Source: Spirochaetota bacterium (lineage in GTDB: Bacteria > Spirochaetota > UBA4802 > JAGODF01). From it: a DNA stretch of 64,000 bases. The notes under the pieces are model-generated. The model had not been told where the DNA came from. It saw nothing but the letters and a program-made list of their open reading frames with translations, and ran no database searches. Below, piece by piece: positions 62,732 through 64,000 of the stretch; within the stretch, counting starts at the first letter, position 1; each line of letters opens with the position of its first letter. A program made the translations under genes and the position numbers. The stretch lies in the NCBI GenBank assembly GCA_029974015.1, contig JARKUF010000020.1:20620-84619 (forward strand), read 5' to 3'.

Positions 62732-63316
62732 TCTGCCGTTCGCATCATTCCGTAAAAGAATGGCTCGTGGAGCTCACGGAAATACCTCGGGCGTTTACGC
62801 CTATTACGGGTGCTATTAAAAGTACAAACAAAACCCTGACAAATAATGTCAGAGGTCCGGAATAGATAATGCAAGCAGAAAAAAATTTAAGGTGCGGGGA
62901 ATAATTTTGAATAAAATATGCCGCTTCGTAGTTAGCTGTTTATGGCTTTGGAAGGCTCGCCTTGAATCAGGTAGATATTTTTCGGGATTGGTTGCAGATT
63001 GCGCATGAATTTCGATTTAAAGCTGAAGGTGAAAAGCAGGCGGCTAAAATTACTGAGGAGTTCACATTGAGAATGTGAATTATTTTTGTTGACGTTTGGG
63101 CTTAATTCATATTATTTTATGGTTATATAAATTTTGTTTACAGCTTGTTTGTAAATGTATAGACGAAATGTTGCTTCAAAAAGGAGTTATGCGCCATCCC
63201 TACTTTAGGATTTCTATAACACCCATACAATATTAACATACAATGTTTAATATATATGTTGCTTGATTTTTTAATATTGTTATTTATTATTCCATAAAAA
63301 TTATGGAGGTATCGCT
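62732..63316. other. AT-rich intergenic region
   Basis: No convincing gene in 585 bases. A plus-strand frame from about 62936 to 63079 reads FGRLALNQVDIFRDWLQIAH and then a charged helix to a stop, without a good start; it may be a coding remnant. A short hairpin, CTGACA-AATAA-TGTCAG, lies near 62837. GC falls sharply from here to the right edge. Confidence 0.4.
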
Positions 63317-63961
63317 ATGCCTTTCGAGATTCAAGAATTAAAAAAACCTACCATATTTAATAAAATTATTCGTTCAATACCCAAAGAGAATGCCTTAATT
63401 GAAATCAACAATCTCTTGGCGAAAAGCAAAGACATTTTAAATGTTCAGCCAGATGATATTATCTTTATTGTAAATAAGTATAAAATCAATCTTGTAAAAA
63501 AGTTTAAAAATGAACTTCTCAATATATATGGTAAATATCTATCTTATTGCCTCAAAGATAAACATTTATCAGACGAGGAATTAAATAGTTTATCACATTT
63601 AAAACGATTATTGTTATTAAACGATAATGATGTTAATAAGGTCTATAATGATATTGTTACTAAAGTTTATAGTGAAAGTATTGATGAAGTATTATCCGAT
63701 GGACGTTATACTGATGAAGAAAAAGATTATATTACCAAACTTAAAAATAATATAAAACTACCTGATGATATTGCAGATAAAATCTATGCTCAAAAAGCTA
63801 AAGATTATTATACCAATGTTTTGAACAAGTCCATAGAAGATGCTCGTCTTTCTCCCGAATGCAAAATCCGGCTCAAACCTGCCACTGATTCCGGCGTAAA
63901 CCTGCCACCCGTTCCGGAAGAAGGCTGCCACCCATTCCGGAACAAACCTGCCACTTTTTGA
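63317..63961 (+). CDS. AT-rich helical protein, C-terminus replaced by repeat array
   Basis: A 214-residue frame of very low GC, preceded by ATGGAGGTATCGCT. The first 185 residues are helical with Asp/Glu-Lys patterns (LSDEELNSLSHLKRLLLL, LSDGRYTDEEKDYITKLKNN), a repeat style seen in TerB-like or Tic110-like helical domains. From residue 188 the frame runs into the 23-bp tandem array and encodes unrelated LKPATDSGVNLPPVPEEG. So the original C-terminus was probably lost when an insertion element landed here. It looks horizontally acquired. Function unknown. Confidence 0.65.
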   Translation: MPFEIQELKKPTIFNKIIRSIPKENALIEINNLLAKSKDILNVQPDDIIFIVNKYKINLVKKFKNELLNIYGKYLSYCLKDKHLSDEELNSLSHLKRLLLLNDNDVNKVYNDIVTKVYSESIDEVLSDGRYTDEEKDYITKLKNNIKLPDDIADKIYAQKAKDYYTNVLNKSIEDARLSPECKIRLKPATDSGVNLPPVPEEGCHPFRNKPATF

Positions 63962-63969
63962 TAGCTTTC
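63878..63969. repeat. 23-bp tandem repeats, probable insertion-sequence end
   Basis: Four units begin at 63878, 63901, 63924 and 63947 with exact 23-base spacing. Each opens CCTGCCAC or GCTGCCAC; three continue into TTCCGG, while the last diverges. A decayed fifth unit (ATCCGGCTCAAA) precedes them. Serial repeats at an end are typical of IS21-type elements, where they bind the transposase. The transposase itself would lie beyond the right edge. The family is inferred from memory. Confidence 0.6.
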
Positions 63970-64000
63970 CAGGGGCGCATACCATATCACCCATGCATCA

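Noticed and set aside
63878..63969. CRISPR array
   Set aside because: The period is only 23 bases with no room for spacers, and the units are back to back; it fits serial transposase sites better.

Overview
The window is a 64 kb chromosomal segment of a moderately GC-rich, diderm bacterium. It has many lipoboxes, an outer-membrane-type beta-barrel, OmpA, BON and LysM domains, and an AsmA-type inner-membrane protein. The best guess is a spirochaete (Spirochaetota, perhaps near Leptospirales). This rests on type III glutamine synthetase, the many SpoIIE, HD-GYP and 7TMR-DISM signalling proteins, abundant lipoproteins and a short SMC. No rRNA or marker-tree evidence is in the window, so the assignment is inference.

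Layout. 1-8.05 kb is one minus-strand run with tight or overlapping junctions: NHL-propeller lipoprotein, NAD(P)HX repair enzyme, SanA-like protein, YdbH-like AsmA protein, DUF1318 (YdbL-like) lipoprotein and a TolB-like propeller cut by the window edge. 8.4-16.9 kb holds an acyl-CoA dehydrogenase, a histidine kinase, a small Cys-rich lipoprotein, several membrane proteins, a 7TM receptor fused to an AraC DNA-binding domain, and a hydrolase. 17.4-19.6 kb has an FLVCR-like MFS transporter and three tRNA genes (Ser-UGA, Ser-GCU, Arg-ACG). 19.8-22.8 kb has envelope proteins and a tiny zinc-ribbon gene. 23.1-27.8 kb is a signalling module: a winged-helix/roadblock-like/TM/BON/OmpA protein, a Ras/Rab-like small GTPase, a SpoIIE phosphatase, and a convergent HD-GYP protein that shares the phosphatase's sensor domain. 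27.8-35.7 kb is an accessory region with repeats, lower-GC genes, envelope proteins, a DUF4143 ATPase next to a DUF4143 remnant, and a broken mrr gene. 35.7-62.7 kb is mostly core: smc, ArsR-methyltransferase plus ahcY, a GHKL-HDOD protein, miaB-SPOR-mutS-antiporter-LysM run, glnN, pcnB-like, asd, and an SbcC/SbcD-like pair. 62.7-64 kb is AT-rich; its last gene runs into a 23-bp tandem array that looks like the end of an insertion sequence.

A family of roughly 120-bp palindromic elements is scattered through the intergenic spaces. One copy (35376-35495) sits inside the mrr remnant between TATT direct repeats. Removing it with one TATT restores the mrr reading frame through to a typical Mrr C-terminus. 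Another copy (53626-53711) is flanked by TTAT. This is direct sequence evidence that the element moves.

The most interesting functional unit is the 23-28 kb GTPase module. A single membrane protein could connect the peptidoglycan to a cytoplasmic roadblock-like domain and a Ras-like switch, with a PP2C phosphatase and an HD-GYP enzyme as likely outputs. The core genes around it are ordinary housekeeping functions.
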